From Crotophaga sulcirostris (taxonomy: Eukaryota; Chordata; Aves; Cuculiformes; Crotophagidae), in assembly GCA_013397455.1 (NCBI GenBank), contig VYZB01000528.1, forward strand, positions 498,822 through 562,821: a stretch of 64,000 nt of DNA, given 5' to 3'. Positions 9,643 to 23,087 of this stretch are shown here, piece after piece. Below the pieces are notes generated by a model that saw only the letters and a program-made list of their open reading frames with translations, did no database searches and was not told the DNA's origin. The translations under genes were made by a program, and so were the position numbers. Within the stretch, counting starts at the first letter, position 1; the number at the start of each line of letters is the position of its first letter.

Positions 9643-12600
9643 TTGAATATCCCCTTCTTACACACAAAGAATTCTGTGATAAAGTGAAACTTCTAAAGGA
9701 CTCACACAAATAATTAATGTTTCTGTGAGAAGATTTTTCAGTTATACAATAGTGAGTAGAATGCAACTGTGAGGGATATCAGCTTTCATCTTTCAGTATA
9801 AACTAGGTCAGCATTGTCTGTGGCCATCATTATTATTGTGAAATATTTAAGTAACAGAGTACTTTTAAACATAAGTTATAATGCCTCCTAACGTCTTAAA
9901 ATTAATTCTGTTTTACTAGATAAGTGATAGTTCTGTGCATATGTGCTTTGCATAGGGCTATGAACACTGAATATGGTATTAATCAAACTTTTAAACTGGG
10001 TCAAATACTGAACTGAATATAAACTGGCTGAGATCCACTGAAGATCTGCCAATATGCAGATTTGGTCCAGAACATTCGATGAAGCTAAAGTAATGCAGAA
10101 CGCCTTCTTCAAATGGTGTCCTTCGCCAGGATTGCATATTAGGAGGAAATCCTCAGAGACCAGAACAGATTAACTGCTTATAATAATAGCAAAGTACAAA
10201 CAAGCAAACAAACAAACAACAGTCCCCAACCGAGTCACATGTTTTCCTGTTATGTTCCTTTTCAATGCCAATCTCCTCTACTGCTCTAAGAATCTTGCAG
10301 CTGATTAGGTTGGCCATAATAAAAAAAATTATTACAATAATGTCCTTAAAAGAACAATGTTGTTTTTCCAAGAATAATGTGCCTCAGATGCTGTATGCAC
10401 GGTGGCACCAGGACTCTCCACTTCCTTACAAGGTCACTTGAAAGCAGCTGTGAGACCATGGATTGCAGTGTGTAAGTATCTCACTAGAAATAAGTGCAGT
10501 GCAGGGAGGACGGAGACCAGCTCAAGAATAGAGCTCCCTGGCATTACTACAGAAAAACCAATAAAAAGTATTTTAATAAAATCCACTTAGCTTTGCCTTT
10601 GCTTGAAAAACTTTCAAAAGTGACAGCACCGCTTTGCCCCCCTCTGCCCCCCATCTTTTCCTGATTGCAAGGTAACAATTTCAATTTTTTGTGAAAGTGC
10701 CATTCTGATAATTTGTCATAATGATTACATCCTTCTCCCTCTTATATCTTATTAGCACAAAGAAAGAATTGAACAGTATACGCATGTGATGTCATGGGAT
10801 GTTTATGTCATCTGTGTAATTAAAGAAGAATGGTAAATTTGGTATGTCAGTGTAATAAATTAATTAGAATTTCTAGGGGGAAAAAGCCTTCACTTTCATT
10901 GTTTCTTCCACAGTGTCCTGGAAAAGCTAAAATTTATTCTTAGCTGTATGTTGAAGCAATTTTTTTTTGGCAGGATCTGTATAAATGTCACTTTTAGGAA
11001 CATGTATCAAAAGGAAGACAACAATAGAGCCTACACAGAGTTTCTGAAACAGTGTTAAAGTTGAAAAGTAAATTGCAAGAAGGACGTAAAGTTGGAGAGT
11101 TAGTTGACCTGGAAACCAGTGAAGATATCTGGACCCAGATAACCTTGATCTCAGACACAAATACTTTTGCTGATTCAGTATGTGGCAGGCACAAGTCTGT
11201 GACATGGGTCTCTTCCAAAATGTAATGATTTCAAATGAAGAAGTCAATGAGTTCTCAGGGTTGGCTGCAGTCCCAATGGTGGGTTTACCTTTACATACAA
11301 ATGTTAAATAAGAGTTCTTCAGATACCCAACAGATATGAGGTTCAGGCTGTGCTTTAGATTTGCAGAAGAGGCTTAATTTCCAAGTTTTTGCTTCAAATT
11401 AGTGACCCTTTTTATATGTCATTTTTATGCACCAGTTTCTTAATATCTTTGTCCTGTGCTAGCTTTCATCATAGTATTTATGAATCTTTGCTGTTATATT
11501 GTGGGAGAGATTTTTCAGTTGCACTCCTCCACTGCTGGAGGAGAATTAAAGCTTAGTGTTAGTGCAGCTACAACCAGAAATACCAGCTTTCCAGTTTGAG
11601 AGTGCCATGTAGTTACAGACATTTTTTTATCTCATTCTTGCTGGCCTTTTTGTAATTTTAGCTTTAAAGGCAAATACTAAACAAGACCCACTAGTGTTTC
11701 AGAGGATACATAGTCCACCTCAAACAAAATGGCACTAAATGCCTTCTGCAGCTTCTCTTAAGTTTACACACCCCCATGCCCAATGTGGGTTGAAAGGTGA
11801 AATCACGTGATATCAAGAGTAAGTCTTGAGTAGGTCTCTTTCTGGTTTAGTTTTCTTACCCTGTAACCAGAATGGCATTATTTGTCTTTTGTGATGGAGA
11901 ATATTCTTCAGTTCAGGTGACTGCAGGAGAACAGACACCAGTTTGTTATTTGATTTTTGCTTTTTTTTTCCCCCCAGACTGATAACCAAAATCTTGTGCA
12001 CCTGCTTGCTTCTACCAGCTAGGCAAAAGAAATCAAAACCAAATCAAAACCACATATAATCATGGGCATTCTTTCTACCCCGTAAAAAGCTGAAATAAAT
12101 TAGTATTATCCCTGTCCAACGTCTCACCCAAACTCTTCATGAAGTAGGAGCAAACTGAGCTTTTGTCTTTCTGTCAGCAATGTTTTCCCCTCAGAAAAGG
12201 CAAGCAACCATGGGGACACAGTGTATTTGACCCAATCACTCATCGTCTGGACCAATCCTGCTGCCACTGGGCCAGCACTGCTCCTGAGCAGACAAGCAGT
12301 GGGACACCTGACGATTTCAGAATGGTGCCACCCATGCTGCATCATCACATCTAACGTCCCACTGCATTATTAACATAGTACGAATCATAATTTCATCTTT
12401 GAGGTTGCTTACAATATTGCAATATTTTACTTAAACTTTTGCTACCAGTTACATCAATCCAAGATGAATCCAGGAGGACATAAAAGATTTATCCACTGAT
12501 TCTTGATCACTTGCCACAGCTTTACCCAAACATTCCTGGAATTATCCTTAGAGTATCCAATAAGTTAGAAGAACATTATCCTTTGGAATAGAAAGGTAGC

Positions 12601-15600
12601 TGAGGCATGAAGCAGATTCAGTTCTGCCCTGGATGGAACTTGTAATTGAATTTCTTTGTTGTCTTCACTGGAAGGTTACTTCAGTAAATCACAGCATGAA
12701 CTAACAGCATGTTAGCTATTCCCTTGAAGCTGCTACAGCTCATGTTGGTGCCCCTTTCACAGCCTAGTTCCTCAATTATGGGAGCCCAGCAGATCAGGTT
12801 AACCTCTTAGCTGCTGGTTGAACTTTATGGTCTATGCTGAATTTTTTTCAGGGTTTGACCACAGGTGGGGTCTGACAGATTCTGCCATCAGCAAGAGATT
12901 TCGGCAGATCATATTAATTCACTGACAAACATCAGTCAAAGGCCTGTAAATACGCACATATGGCACTGCAGTCAAGCCGATACTTAAATCTTGGAGAAGC
13001 ACCGGGGAAGTTCCTCTCTTAAGTGCCTCTGAAGAATGCATGTAGGTCTCATTATTATATATACTAAATACATACATATTCACTACAGTTCTCCGAAATC
13101 ATTTAACTGTCCTCCTCCTATTCCTGGAACTTATTACATACTATCTTGATTTACAACATAACAGTACCCTCTTATTGTCCATTTAAACCAATTCTGGCTA
13201 TTCTCAGTGGCCCTTCTCTGTCTTTCACAGGTGTCTGATGGTGTGATTTTCTTATCTGATCATTGATTTCCTTATCTTTATCAGGTATCAGTGGAGTACG
13301 TGATCCTTGATTTTATCATTAACTAAGATTAACATCTAAAGTTGAAATTACAAATCCTCTTGTCTCACATTAATTCCCAACCTTACTTTGTAGTGTTTCA
13401 GCCTACACAAGCTTCTTACCTCTTGAATGTGTGCGCAGGACTCTGTCCTCTAGAGTATCCCTCCTGTTACGTGCATGTGACTGCTACCTACGCAAAGTGG
13501 GTTGAAAACATCTGAAGTCTTCTATTATAAAATAAATAATCTCAACTGGGGATATATTTTTGAGGGACCAACTTCATTTTACCAAAAGTCTAGTTCAGTA
13601 CACAGAAGAGACCTTTCCAGGCTATTACAAATGGATCAGAGAATGAAAAATAGCACTGATTACTTTTCCAAAAATTAAGCGAACTAAACTAAAAAAAAAA
13701 AAGAATAAGAGTTCAGTGATTTACTGAAAATATTTTTTCTATGACACATATTTTTGCCATCTGAACTCCTCTCATTCCACCCCCACTCTCTGGCAGTTAG
13801 CAGTCTGAAGCACTTAGGATTGTTTTCTTTTTACAGACAATTCCATAGAAAGTTACCCTTATAAAAATATTTTGAGAACTGCAATGAATATTTTAAATGA
13901 ACCCAAGCAAGCAACCCACTGCCCACAAGTCCCCTCCTCTTTCTTATTACCTGCTTCTATGAGTTTGATACCATCAGAATTTGAGTTGAAAAGTAACAGC
14001 TAATAAAAGCAATGGCAGTAGATGTGACACATGGGAGGTTTTTGGTCCAGGCAGAACTCCTACAAAGAATTCTCTCATGTGAGTGGTTGGCTGTCATATT
14101 ATTCCTTCGACAGCCTTTATTATTATTTATTATTACTGTGAAAAGGTAATTTGGAAATAAGATATATTTCCCCTATTAGCAGAAAGCCTTCTCATAGTTC
14201 ACCTTTTCCTTTCAAATTTATTCCTACAGTGTGGGGGCAAGGTCTCGGTTTCAAAGAGGCAATTAACAGTTCCTATTCCTCAAGACAAGGGTTACATTTG
14301 ATTTAATTTATGAGGATATTCTGAAAGTTAAAAAAGTAGACATTTTCACGTATTTGTCAGGATTAGGAACTCCAAATATACCATATGGCAATGCATAGTT
14401 TTAGATGTTATTAGATCTTATTATTTGCCTGACCTTCTTCTGTAAATAGTACTCCATATTTTTTCCTACTCAAACCTCATGTAGCTGAACAGAACTGGTT
14501 GCTGCTACTTTAAATTAGTATTTAAAGAATGCTCTATCACAGGAATCATCTAAAATCCTGTATGAATAAATGAGTAGGACAGGAAAAGAATCGTGGCAAC
14601 TTTTTTAGAAATCTCTAATTGTACAATAAGGCTTTAGAACATATGTGTATCCAATGTGTCACTTTTTGTTCTTTCAGAACAGGTGAGGGGAGGGGTTTGT
14701 ATGCCAAAGCAAATTGGTGTATTCGCTTTTCTGTATAGACAGAATCCACTGGACCAAGCCAGAAGCACAGCCGCTTATTCTTGAGTGTTCCATCCTTAAT
14801 TTATCTTAATCTCACAGAAACATTTTGTCCCTGCTTGTGTGGTCATTCCACCAAAGTTGGGGATGGGAGGGGAAGAACTGTGGCTGGGATCAAGCTCAAC
14901 TATTAAAAATGCTTAGTGTGTAAATAGATAATACTTTTGACTATAAATGGGAAACTGAAAAGATGCTTATGGAGTTCAGGCTCAGCACAGAGGGTTGGCA
15001 GAAAGCCAGGTTTAGGCTTTAAACTCCGCCATAAACTTCCTGTGCGAAACAGTGCACCCTTTGGCTTGCTTTTCCCTGACTGTGTAGGTCAGAAATAATA
15101 AGATTCTGTTTGTTGTAAGAGTGTCGTGAAATTAAGATCATTACACTATTCAAAGGACTTTGGTTATCAGACACAGTAGGCAGACTTACCTCATAGGTCT
15201 GAAATGGTTAACTTCAGCGAATACCCTAAGGGAGATAAAATTGATAGCATATTATTTAGCACTTCAGAAAGCACAGCTATATCATACAGATTTTCCCAGA
15301 GTTTAAGGTATAGGCGGGAGGAACACGAATGACTGGATAGAAAGAAGAGACTTCAGCTTTTCTCATCTCTGGGATCAAATTTATTTTTAATTAATCCATC
15401 ATACAAGTGTATTCTGCACGGTGATGCTGGTGATGAATTAATGAACCATTTTTCAGCCACTGTTTTTGTAACACTAAGAAAAATAACTATCTATCTGATT
15501 TATTATTTTTTTTTAATCTACTGTCTTTTGTTGTCACTGAACACCATTATTTTTCTCCTGTAGAAGACTGGTGAAATACTTTAAGCTTTTGTTAGTGAGA

Positions 15601-17302
15601 ACTCGATGGCATAATGGGATGTCACAGAGAGAACTGTCGTCAGGTCTTATTGATTTCAGGCATGAAACAAATGTGGAACAATGGCTTTTCAAGGACAAGT
15701 TATGCCAGACATAAACCATAAAACATGACTTAACAAGTGCGCAAAGTGACTGGATCTAATAATGCAGAGCCTGTGGAACTGCTGTCCATGCTGTGAGCAT
15801 GTGTGAACAAACATAGCACCTAGTGTTTGTGGCTTCAGAATGGTGTACACCAGGAATATTATTCCTGGAATAAGTGACTGAAGTTCTTAGAAATCTGTGG
15901 TTCTGGGCATATTGTGCTTCACATAATGTGATATCCAACATCTGGCAGTAGACAGGTCACTACTTGAATTTTATGTCCCAAAAAAACCAAAGATCTGGGA
16001 AAGAAGAGATGACAACTGCTTCAGAAACCTTCGTAGAAAAACATGTTTCCAAAAAACCATAAATAAAATGAAAACAAAGTTTGCAGACATCTAAGAAGCA
16101 TTTGGTGCAATGAAATGAAAAACAAACAAACAAATCTTAAGCAGCTGATAAATGAGTCAGAAGTCAGTGATCCCTTGTTGCAAAAATAAGGGTAAGACTA
16201 GGCCAACAGTGGCTTGTTTTTGATACACAAGTTTGAGACTTGACCTAGCATTGAAGGGTCAGTAGCACATGTGAAGGATAATGTTCTCTGGGATAAAACT
16301 CTGGCGACCACATTTATAGGGATTAAAACAGCAAGGGTCAACAGGCACTAGTGAAGTCATGACCAAATAATTTAGAGTGATCAAAAGAACTGACTGGGAA
16401 GAAGTTTCTGCTGTTTTGGAAAGGATTATTTCTTTTTTTAATAAATATATAAAAAAGTTAAGACTGTACAGAGAATAATGTATTTTCCATCTTTATCTTG
16501 TGGTACCTCCAGTAAAAAAAGTAAACCAAAAAAACCCTAGTTGAAGAGTACACATGTATAAATAGTGCACACCATTTCCACCCTAAAAATGTGAAAATAT
16601 GCAATAAAGTTAATACAAATCACTATGTGAATTCTCATCTACCCTGTTGCCAGTGGAATGAATCCAATTTCTTTTCTAATAGTGCATGAAGTACCTTGCT
16701 ACAAATCTCAACCAAAAGGATGTTTGTTGTTTCCTTCCCAAATGCTAGGAAATTAAAACATTTCAGCTATTGAGTTTTACTCTGCTTTTCCAATTGTTCA
16801 ACAAATTACACTTTCAGCTGAGATACACAGTGAGACTCTCTGCTGCCCTGCTCTGTGACCTGATGTAGAGTAGGCACCCCTAAAACGGATGATTTCTTTA
16901 TTGCTGATGCTTCGTATTTCCCTTACCAAATGCATCTAATACGCACATAGCTGCTTTTACTATGTTAAACTCTTGTTTTAGCATTACCTCGTTTTCCCAG
17001 CTTGCTCACATTTCTTTATTTAAGCCAATCTGCCTGCCTGACAAAGCAACTACAAACTTCCTGAGGCTGAGACTGGTGTGTCTGTCTGTACTCATCTGTA
17101 TGGTACTTAATGTATTCTATTCATTGCCTTTGACCAGCAGCTTAGGAAATTCTCTTCACATAATGCATCTGTGTTTTTCTGGTTTTCCCCCTCTGTCACT
17201 TCCCTTTTCCTTTTCCCCTTTTTCTATTTACACATGTATTATGGCACTGGCTTTTCAATAAATAATCAGTTTATTAGATGTTCAGTCGTTTCAATAATTA
17301 TT
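9643..17302. other. Unassigned 7.7-kb spacer
   Basis: No CR1, LTR or gene recognised. The open frames (largest 106 codons, minus strand 10927-11247) have no domain and no splice context that I find convincing. Small features: a perfect 8-bp hairpin CTCCTCCA-CTGC-TGGAGGAG at 11524-11543, two tandem copies of AAATCAAAACC near 12030-12051, and an A-run at about 13691-13702. Confidence 0.55.
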
Positions 17303-17631
17303 TGTGGTGGATGGACATTGGTTGGCTACCAAACCCACACTCATCTGCTCTTTTGCTCATCCTCCTCAACAGGACGGGGGAGAAAATGAGATGAAAAATC
17401 TTGTAGGTCAAGACAAAGACAGGGCAAACCAGACTTGACGTGGGAAAAAATAATTTAAGGGCTCTTTCTCAAACTTTTTTCCTCACCTCTTGCTGTCAGG
17501 CAGTGTTTTGCCCTTTCTTAGCTGCGCTTTCCTCGATGCACCTGCCCATGGCTGCCGGGCTGGACTGCGCCCTGCTGGAGCCGTTCATGTCTGGCCAGAG
17601 GCAGCCCTGGCCTCTCCTCACAGAGAATACA
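17303..17631 (+). mobile_element. Avian ERV LTR fragment
   Basis: Begins TGTGGTGGATGGACATTGG, the start of the LTR family also present at 38440. It keeps GACGGGGGAGAAAATGAGATG, AGGTCAAGACAAAGACAGG and AGACTTGACGTGGGAAAAAA. After about 17465 it follows a different subfamily (TTTGCCCTTTCTTAGCTGCG; GCCCTGGCCTCTCCTCACAG). It ends in AATACA, which matches the usual family end, with an apparent deletion just before it. The 5 bp on each side (TTATT, CCTGG) do not match, so no target duplication is preserved. No internal viral genes are present. Confidence 0.72.
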
Positions 17632-18091
17632 CCTGGTAAAGTATTGAAAGTAGATTTGCGTATCTATTTCCTCTTAAACAGTACAAAGCAAAGCTGAGTA
17701 CATATTTGTAATGCAAATGACAGCTTAGCACAGATATATCTGACTTGACTCATTAAAAGCCAACTCTAAATATTAAAAGAAGCTTGACTGTGGCAAATGA
17801 ACTTATATATAAAGTGAATTAGCATTGGTACCTATGCTGACTTCTTTCAAGTTACATCAGATGATTCATATTACACTGTCATCTTCAGTGCAGACATATT
17901 TTTGACTCATGGAGGTGGAATTACTGTGTTGTGTCTAATTGCTTTTTGGTTTCTTCCTATGAAATCTTGGCAGGAATTTGAAATAAGAGACATGCAAGAT
18001 TAGTGTAGACAAAGCTGTGAACTGAAGCTGAGATTTAAGAGATTAATCTTGATTTAAAGAGGAGCTAGGCATCAAGCTGTATTTGATTAAA
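17632..18091. other. Unassigned spacer
   Basis: AT-rich sequence of 460 bp with nothing recognisable. Confidence 0.55.
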
Positions 18092-18852
18092 CACGGTTCA
18101 ACAGGCCAAGTGCTGGGACCTGCACCTGGGGTACAATAACCCCATGCAATGCTACAGGCTTGGGGATGAACAGCTGGAAATCTGCCTGACAGAGAAAGAA
18201 CCTGGGGGTGTTTGTTGACAGGTGGCTGAGTATGAGTCAGCAGTGTGCCTAGGTGGCCAAGAATTCCAATGGCATCCTGACCCGTGGCCAGCAGGGCCAG
18301 GGAAGTGACTGTGTCCCTGAACTCGGCATTGGTGATGCTGCACCTCAAATACTGTGTTCAGTTTTGGGCCCCTCACTACAAGAAGGACATTGAGATACTG
18401 GAGCATGTCCAGAGAAGGGCAACAAAGCTGGTGAAGGGGCTGAAGAATAAATCTTATAAGAGGTGGTTGAGGAAACTGAGGTTGTTTAGCCTAGAGAAAA
18501 GGAGGCTTAGGGGAGACCTTATCAATGTCTACAACTACCTGAAAGGAGGTTGTAGCGAGGTGGGTGTTGGTCTCTTCTCCGGAGTAACTAGTGATAGGAC
18601 AAGAGAAAATGGCCTCCAAGGGGCACCAGGGGAGGTTCAGATTAGACATGAGGAAAAACTTCTTCACCAAAACTGTTATCAGACACTGGAACAGGCTGCC
18701 CAGGCAAGTGTTTGAGTCACCATCCTTGCAAGTATTTAAAAGACAAGTAGACAAGGTGCTCAGGCATATGGTTTAGTAGTGAACATGTATGTATCTATGA
18801 TCTCAAAGGTTCTTTTCCAACCAAACAATTCTATGTTTTTATGATTCTGTGA
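18092..18852 (+). mobile_element. CR1 LINE, 5'-truncated, C-terminal ORF2 to tail
   Basis: The copy starts after the RT catalytic core (region of GGTTCAACAGGCCAAGTGCT) and runs to a decayed tail ending ATTCTATGTTTTTATGATTCTG. The frame 18284-18715 gives conserved C-terminal blocks: [35 protein letters not shown] and [21 protein letters not shown] frameshift near 18600-18620 moves the rest into the frame 18591-18776 ([20 protein letters not shown]). It is non-functional. Confidence 0.92.
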
Positions 18853-19487
18853 AGGCCAAGTGATTTGAAGCAATGTTAAGTACCTTGAAGTAGTTTCCTT
18901 TATGAAGCCACAGAGTAATGAATTACATATTTTTTGCTTGCTGTTGAGAAGACTTTCTACATTATTTTGAATTTCTTTTCACCCATGGGGAAATATATTC
19001 TATTTTATAACGAACAGACTTGCTAGTACGTGGCTTCAGTGGTGCTAAAGCACTTCCTACTTGTAGCAGATTCCCCAGGTTGTGCTGATGACTGACTGCC
19101 AAAAACTATATATGCATAGAGAGAAAATAATATTTCTTCAGGATTGCAGCTTTGTACACATAGCAATGCCATATATTTAAAACTCATTCTGCACTGGCAT
19201 GCCCCCCCTGAAAGGTTTCAAAAGCCTGATTTTACCTGAGTGAAGAAGGCAACATATTCACTTATTGGCTTTGAAGGACGGCGGAAATAATGAATCGTAA
19301 TGTCATTGTTGATGTAAAAATGCTACTACAGTGTATTTTTTTAAATTCTCAGAATATCCCATTTCATTGGAATGAGTCTGCAATTATTTTAGGGTGTTTG
19401 TAATTACAGACTTTGTCCAGAAGTCTCTGTCCACTGTTGTTGGATTTCAATTGCAACAATAGGCATGGAAATGCCAGAGGCAATTAT
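18853..19487. other. Unassigned spacer between two CR1 copies
   Basis: AT-rich sequence with no gene or recognised repeat. Confidence 0.55.
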
Positions 19488-19805
19488 CACACAGTATCAC
19501 AGTATTACAAGGTTGGAAAGGACCTCTGAGATCATCGAGTCCAACCTATAACCCAACACTAACACCAACCCATCATCTAAACCATGGCACTCAGTGCCTC
19601 ATCCAATCTCCCCTTAAACATCTCCAGGGTTGGCGACTCCACCACCTCCCCGGGCAGCACATTTGAATGGCTAACTACCCTTTCAGTGAAGAACTTTTTC
19701 CTAATATCAAGCCTAAACTTTCCCTGACGAAGCTTGAGTCCGTGTCCTCTAGTTCTGTCACTGGTCACCTGAGAGAAGAGACCAACCCCTGCCTCACTAC
19801 AACCT
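19488..19805 (-). mobile_element. CR1 LINE 3' end, ATACTGTG-type tail
   Basis: Reverse-strand copy of about 318 bp that is almost colinear with 589-910 and shares its unusual ATACTGTG tail (19488-19510). The minus frame 19577-19768 gives [20 protein letters not shown]. The element is strongly 5'-truncated. Confidence 0.92.
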
Positions 19806-19806
19806 T

Positions 19807-19845
19807 GTTATGATACCTGGAGTTATGGAGTTATGATACCTAGAG
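19807..19845 (+). repeat. Two near-identical 16-bp direct repeats
   Basis: GTTATGATACCTGGAG and GTTATGATACCTAGAG are separated by 7 bp, immediately outside the 5' truncation point of the CR1. This may be a local duplication made at insertion or simply a tandem duplication. Confidence 0.7.
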
Positions 19846-22379
19846 ATGCTTTCATCTTCTGCTAGTTATCTGATGAGCAGCAGGGAGTGGGGCATTTGCA
19901 AAGCAATGTAACTATGACTGAAGAAATAACTATTTTGCTCATGTCAGGTGAGTGATGGCATGTAGTGCTGCGATAAATCTAGTACATGAGAATCTCATTC
20001 AAGCTTTCAATATTCGTAAATGTTCCTTCTCTGTTGCATCTCAAAACTGAGGTGCAACTTATTTTACAATGTACAAAATTAAACTAGGAAGTCACCAAAT
20101 GTTAGGTGGAAAAGAGAAAAAAGATTTCTAAAGTTTCATGGCCATTTTGTTCGTGCTAGCTTCAACAGATGCTATCTTACAAAGCAACTATTATTAAAGT
20201 GGTAATGATCAGTAAATATTAAAGTAGCTTGGAAGGTAAATAATTGCATACTAAAAGTTAGGTATTCAGAAAAATAAACTTTGGACCTCTCGCTCTGTTC
20301 TGTGCATTTCCTTTGGACTTTCATCAAAGAAATATCATCATTCAATAGAACTGCAAGTCATGAGGGATATAGTGGAATTTTAATCATATTGAAAGCAGAG
20401 GGAAATTCACCCTTCATTTCTATACAGGCCATACTTGACTTTCTGGGCCAATGAAAAGAAAGGCATCTACTGCTTTTCTCCTGCTCTCCTTCACAAGTTG
20501 TTAACTTACATGTAGCCACTAGTGGACTCCCAACAAAAAATGAATTTTCACATAGTTGCTTTTTTGACATTGGCACATGTTGTTTGACTCAAGATGTTTT
20601 TTATAATTAATATGAGGGATCACAAAGTCCAGACTTCTGACCTCTGATCTGTTTGAAATTCCTGGACAGGACTGAGTTTCTGAGAGCTACACAATGAAGT
20701 AAAATTAGACTGAAATGAGTGATTTATTAGAACACTGGCCAAAATATTTATGTCTTCCAATGAGTATATCTTAATACAAAGTTTTTGTTACATGAGTTCT
20801 TAGAAGTTATGTGACTTGCCCACAGTTTTCTGAAGGAGTTGAAAACAAGCTGTCTGCTCTTCAACCCTAATCAATTACCTTAACCAAAACATCAGTCCTT
20901 GTCTTTAATGTATTACTGAAGAAGGGAATCTGAACAACAAATCACTGGACATTTTATGTGACTTACTTTGCTGTAAAGTTAAGCTGGAATCTATTTTTTT
21001 TCTGTCTTGTTTGTAACTCCTAACATTTGTATTAATTTTGGTCTCGTACTAGATTTATTTTGATGTACCTTTATTTCATTTACTCCTAGACATATTTAAC
21101 TGAGGTAAATGTAAATGAAAGGGGATTCCTGATTCTGTTGTCAGTGGGTTGCTTGAGAAAGAAGGGAGCTTATATTGCTCTTGCAGTTGGTTTTAGCATA
21201 TTCCTGGGAGGAATTGTGGAGACGAACTGAATATATTTCCTGGGCTTGCACAATAAAATTCCTTCCTCTAGTTGAAGCAAGGGAGTAAAATTGATTACTG
21301 TATCTTGTGGAGTTCTCTTCTCCTTTCAGTTAAATTTTCGCAGATGAATTTTTGGGGCAATTGACCTTGCAGAAAGGGGCCTTTACTCACTAATATCCAA
21401 TTGGTAGTAGAAGATTCTAAAACAGTGGAGTTTTTATTCTTTAAAAGGTATATAAAAACTTCTTTTTTTACAGGGAAAATGCAGAAGTAGCTATTTACTT
21501 ATTTATTATTTCTACTAAGAGAGAACATGTCGTTCAAACACTACCTTATGGCAACTGTCCAGGAAACAGGTGCTCTTACATAGATGAGGAAAGGAAAAGT
21601 CTTAGACAGGAAGGATCTCCACTTTGGTACTTCAGATTGCCCCTGAAGAGAATATATTTCTGCTCTGAAGAATTAGAGTGCAGCATTTTTTGAAGATTCT
21701 AATTTAGTCACACAAGTTCATAAATGTTCCCTGCAAATTGTAATGATTGTAATGACATCAAAGACGATGATATTTTGGTATGGGTTGCTTCATTACAAAA
21801 CTTAATTCAAACTTTTTTAGCAAACTTTACTTTTGAAATACATGATATGATCATTTTTTAATTATAAGATACTAGACTAATTTTTTATTAAATCCAACCT
21901 TGTATTGCAATTCATATGGGTTTTTAAAAGATTCAATGCAGGTTACAGTGTAAATGGGAGCTGCTTTTTGTTTCTGGCAGCACTGCTGAACTTTTTTATA
22001 ACTTTAGTCATTTCACTTCTCTCTCTTTGCTGGCCCTTTATATTTGAATAATAAACCCACAGTATCTTCTATGATTTTCTACTGTGCCTACCCAAATGGC
22101 ATCTCCATAATTGCTTGGAGGCTTCTGGTTATTCATATATCTCATAATAGCAGTCCTACAAGAATCACACTTAGAACTTGTATTCCAGTTTCAGTTGGGT
22201 ATTTTATTTTAGTTAGTTCTGTAGCTGAATGCCCTGTAAGCCTGTTTAGGAAAAGAGATATGGAGATATCAATGAGACTGTTAGTTGGGATAAAGTCCAG
22301 GTGAGGTAAATGCTTCCCAGGTGGTGGTTTATTGTACTCACACAGTCAGACTCTGTCATTAATAATTATTAGCCTAAGT
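19846..22379. other. Unassigned 2.5-kb spacer
   Basis: No gene or element recognised. The open frames are short (largest 86 codons, 22044-22304) and without domain. Confidence 0.5.
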
Positions 22380-22440
22380 CAGGGGTGTCAAACTCATGGC
22401 CCGTGGGATGAATCTGGCCTTCCATCTTGTTTCATCCACC
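22380..22440 (+). mobile_element. Possible hAT DNA transposon terminus
   Basis: CAGGGGTGTCAAACTCATGG, followed by CCCGTGGGATGAATCTGGCC, resembles the terminal inverted repeat of vertebrate hAT (Charlie-like) elements. I see neither the opposite terminus nor a second copy of the preceding 8 bp (GCCTAAGT), so this is only a terminal scrap or a chance likeness. Confidence 0.35.
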
Positions 22441-22564
22441 TTGTTTCTAAACAGTGGCAGTGCCAAGCTCCTTGCCCCCTACGCTCCTGCCAGTGCAGGA
22501 TGTGTTATGCTGCAGGAGCAGGAGAATGGTGGGAGCTGTGAGTCGTATATATAGGCTGGATCCA

Positions 22565-22997
22565 TCCCACAGGAAAGTCTGCTGCCCTCCTCAAGCCCAG
22601 GTATGGGATATCACTAAGAGACTACTGGATCTAATTCAGCCATCAGATTATTATCCCTTGTTGGTTGTCCAAGCAGGCAGTGATGAAATTGGTAAGAGGG
22701 GCTCCAGGGTAATTAGAAAGGAGTTTAAGGATCTAGGTTGATTAATGGATGGGGCAGGAGCACAGGTGGTGTTCTGCTCAGATCCTCTGGTGTCAGAAAT
22801 GTATACTGAAAGAGTCCATGCTATTAAACAAATGGCTTAAGGGCTGGTGCCAACAAAGGAATTTTGGTTTCTATGATCATGGGGAAACCTTTGCTGCACC
22901 TGGCCTGCTAGAACCAGATGGGTCCCATCTATCTAAAAAGGGTAAAAGGATTCTAACCCAGGAGTTGGCAGGGCTCATAGAGAGGGCTTTAAACTAG
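22565..22997 (+). pseudogene. CR1 ORF1 C-terminal esterase-like domain remnant
   Basis: CR1 ORF1 encodes an RNA-binding protein whose C-terminal part is a GDSL/SGNH-type esterase-like domain. Two frames carry it here. 22454-22741 has YYPLLVVQAGSDEIGKRGSR. 22749-22997 has an INQWL-like segment and EPDGSHLSKKGKRIL, in which Asp57 and His60 fit the D-x-x-H end of the SGNH catalytic site. The frame ends at a stop at 22995-22997, a plausible true ORF1 terminus. A frame change near 22738 separates the two parts, and the N-terminal half of ORF1 is absent. Confidence 0.72.
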
Positions 22998-23087
22998 GCC
23001 TGAAGGGGGAGGGGGATGTAGCCAGGCTCACCAGAGATGTGGCTGTAGAAGGTGAGTCATTACCAAGGGTGAAATAAGTAACCCAGC

